This document shows, piece by piece, positions 4,367 through 5,592 of a stretch of 5,592 bases of DNA; position 1 is the stretch's first letter, and each line of letters starts with the position of its first letter. The translations under genes and the position numbers were made by a program. The DNA is taken from positions 1 through 5,592 of the forward strand of contig CALJJF010000254.1 of NCBI GenBank assembly GCA_937973935.1. The letters run 5' to 3'. The notes beneath the pieces are model-generated. The model made no database searches, was not told the origin of the DNA, and saw nothing but the letters and a program-made list of their open reading frames with translations. Source of the DNA: MKRK01 sp001896915 (GTDB taxonomy: Bacteria; Bacillota; Clostridia; Oscillospirales; Acutalibacteraceae).

Positions 4367-5592
4367 TTACTCGCCTTGCTTGATGGGGGCAAGGTTCAGG
4401 ATATCTTTTTTTAAGATCACGGCATCGATTGCATTTACCTTGCCGTTGATGTCCCTGTCTACGTTGCCGGCTTTTAATGCCGCGCCCGTCAAATACTTGA
4501 TTTTCAGACAGTGCTTTTTGACTTCCACCATGTCAAGCACGTTGATTGTTCCGTCCCCGTCTATATCACCATACAGAATGACCGTATACTGAGAAGAAAG
4601 GGTACCGTTTTTAAAGTACTGAACAACACAGCCGGTGCCAATGGTACCGCTGGTCATTTCTACACCCTTTTTATTCAGCACCTTTACTTGATTGCCGGCC
4701 GGAACCGTAATTGCTTTGATAAAGTCCTGATAGGATAACTTGTCGGAGGGCAAGCCGTATAAGTATTCCCCGTCGATTAAATAGGGACTGAGCTCCGACT
4801 GACCAAAGTCGATTCCGGTGGCAGTTAAGGTATAGGTGCCTGCGTTTTCCCAGGTTGATAACTCCAAATAATACCTTCCGGTTTCTTCGACCGTATAGCT
4901 GAGTTTGTTTTCAACATCCTGGTCAAAAGAATGTGCTGCTAGGCCGGACATATCCAAGGTTGTAGCCGTGCCGGGTTTAAACAGCGCCAACGCAAACCAT
5001 GCTGACCTCGTGGATGAAACACTGAACGTTACCTCTTGACCTTTTGTCAGATCCACATAATATACATGACCGTAATTCGTTGTTCCTGTCATGGTTGCTT
5101 TGTTGGTTTCTTTAAAAGGCACTCCCGGGATATCCCCGATCGCCGGTATCGCCGGGCTTGTGTATTCCCATATCTCCTGGGAGTGTGCAGACTCTTTGGT
5201 TGCATTTACAGAAGTGACGGTAAAGGAATATTCGGTTTCGGGTGTTAAGCCTGTTGCAACATAAAACGCTGTTGTTATGGGTGCTACATTTACCTTGACG
5301 CCGTTTTTATAGACATTATACCCTGTGGCATTGGCAATCTCATCCCAATTGAGTGCAACGACTTTGTCGGTGCAGGCTACTGATTGAAAATTGGAAGGTG
5401 TAAATAAATAATCCGAACCCTTATCCTCGTAGGTGAGGACATAGCTTCCTGCTAATATATAGGTCTCAATACTCAAATAGTATCTGCCTGTCACAGGGAC
5501 GGAATAATTCAGTCGTGCAACATCATCGATATATTCAGCATAACGGAGGATTTCACCATCATAAACCGTTATGGCATCAGGACAGTATAAGC
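4367..5592 (-). CDS. Secreted multidomain protein with FN3 and C-terminal type I dockerin, 5' part outside the window
   Basis: C-terminal 407 residues of a larger protein. The frame is open to the right edge, so an apparent start at GTG 5494 is internal. Visible order: end of a beta-rich domain (1-56), fibronectin type III (about 65-137), a full beta-sandwich resembling bacterial pre-peptidase C-terminal domains (about 154-260), a linker domain (about 267-337) ending in YTVILYGD, and a type I dockerin (341-407). The dockerin has two calcium loops, DIDGDGTINVLD (342-353) and DRDINGKVNAID (378-389), each followed by a helix. Dockerins bind cohesins on scaffoldin or cell-surface proteins, so the product is exported and probably attached to an extracellular complex. 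The catalytic domain and signal peptide would lie upstream, outside the window. A protease or glycoside hydrolase is plausible but not shown. Confidence 0.92.
   Translation of the reverse strand, partial: LYCPDAITVYDGEILRYAEYIDDVARLNYSVPVTGRYYLSIETYILAGSYVLTYEDKGSDYLFTPSNFQSVACTDKVVALNWDEIANATGYNVYKNGVKVNVAPITTAFYVATGLTPETEYSFTVTSVNATKESAHSQEIWEYTSPAIPAIGDIPGVPFKETNKATMTGTTNYGHVYYVDLTKGQEVTFSVSSTRSAWFALALFKPGTATTLDMSGLAAHSFDQDVENKLSYTVEETGRYYLELSTWENAGTYTLTATGIDFGQSELSPYLIDGEYLYGLPSDKLSYQDFIKAITVPAGNQVKVLNKKGVEMTSGTIGTGCVVQYFKNGTLSSQYTVILYGDIDGDGTINVLDMVEVKKHCLKIKYLTGAALKAGNVDRDINGKVNAIDAVILKKDILNLAPIKQGE
4814..4984 (-). repeat. Internal beta-domain repeat, copy 2
   Basis: Encodes 57 residues of the dockerin protein, from LFKPGTATTL to TYTLTATG. 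It matches copy 1 (5423-5590) across its whole length, most clearly in the shared TGRYYL block, the AG-x-Y-x-LT block and the L-x2-P-x-A-x-T opening. The two copies flank the FN3 domain. Confidence 0.7.
5423..5590 (-). repeat. Internal beta-domain repeat, copy 1 (start cut by the window)
   Basis: Encodes 56 residues from LYCPDAITVY to SYVLTYED, the C-terminal half of a domain whose beginning lies beyond the right edge. It is related to copy 2 at protein level but diverged, so this is an old duplication rather than recent DNA repeats. Confidence 0.65.

Noticed and set aside
1..5592. Defence island, CRISPR array or mobile element
   Set aside because: No repeat-spacer array, nuclease, transposase or integrase is seen; a lone WYL regulator is not enough to claim a defence system.

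Overview
The window looks like chromosomal DNA from an anaerobic Firmicute of the class Clostridia. The evidence is a moderate GC content, strong purine-rich ribosome-binding sites, near-consensus sigma-A promoters, an anaerobic-type phenylacetate-CoA ligase and a secreted protein ending in a type I dockerin. The genus cannot be settled from the sequence.

Layout from left to right: (1) the N-terminal 301 codons of a phenylacetate-CoA ligase gene (paaK, minus strand), cut by the left edge. It has a perfect-consensus promoter containing an inverted repeat, and a second palindrome lies just upstream. (2) A 196-aa protein of unknown function (minus strand) with a winged-helix-like C-terminal half. 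It is transcribed divergently from (3) a Nudix hydrolase (plus strand, GTG start). (4) A strong hairpin terminator, followed directly by a small heat-shock protein of the Hsp20 family (plus strand, GTG start). (5) Converging on it from the right, a minus-strand pair: a 59-aa small protein, then a WYL-domain transcriptional regulator. A candidate promoter with a palindrome between its -35 and -10, and a potentially folded leader, precede this pair. (6) A 16-bp hairpin terminator closes (7) the C-terminal 407 codons of a secreted multidomain protein (repeated beta-sandwich domain, fibronectin type III, type I dockerin; minus strand), cut by the right edge.

These genes do not form one pathway. 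Most are independent transcription units; the only likely operon is the 59-aa ORF with the WYL regulator. The WYL regulator has no visible target gene in the window, but a 14-bp AT-rich sequence in its promoter recurs with one mismatch in the paaK leader, which is a testable hint of shared control. I see no CRISPR array, RNA gene, insertion sequence, phage integrase or convincing defence system. The least explained parts are the 59-aa gene with its leader, the 196-aa protein, and the palindromes around the paaK promoter. No intergenic stretch exceeds 300 bases.
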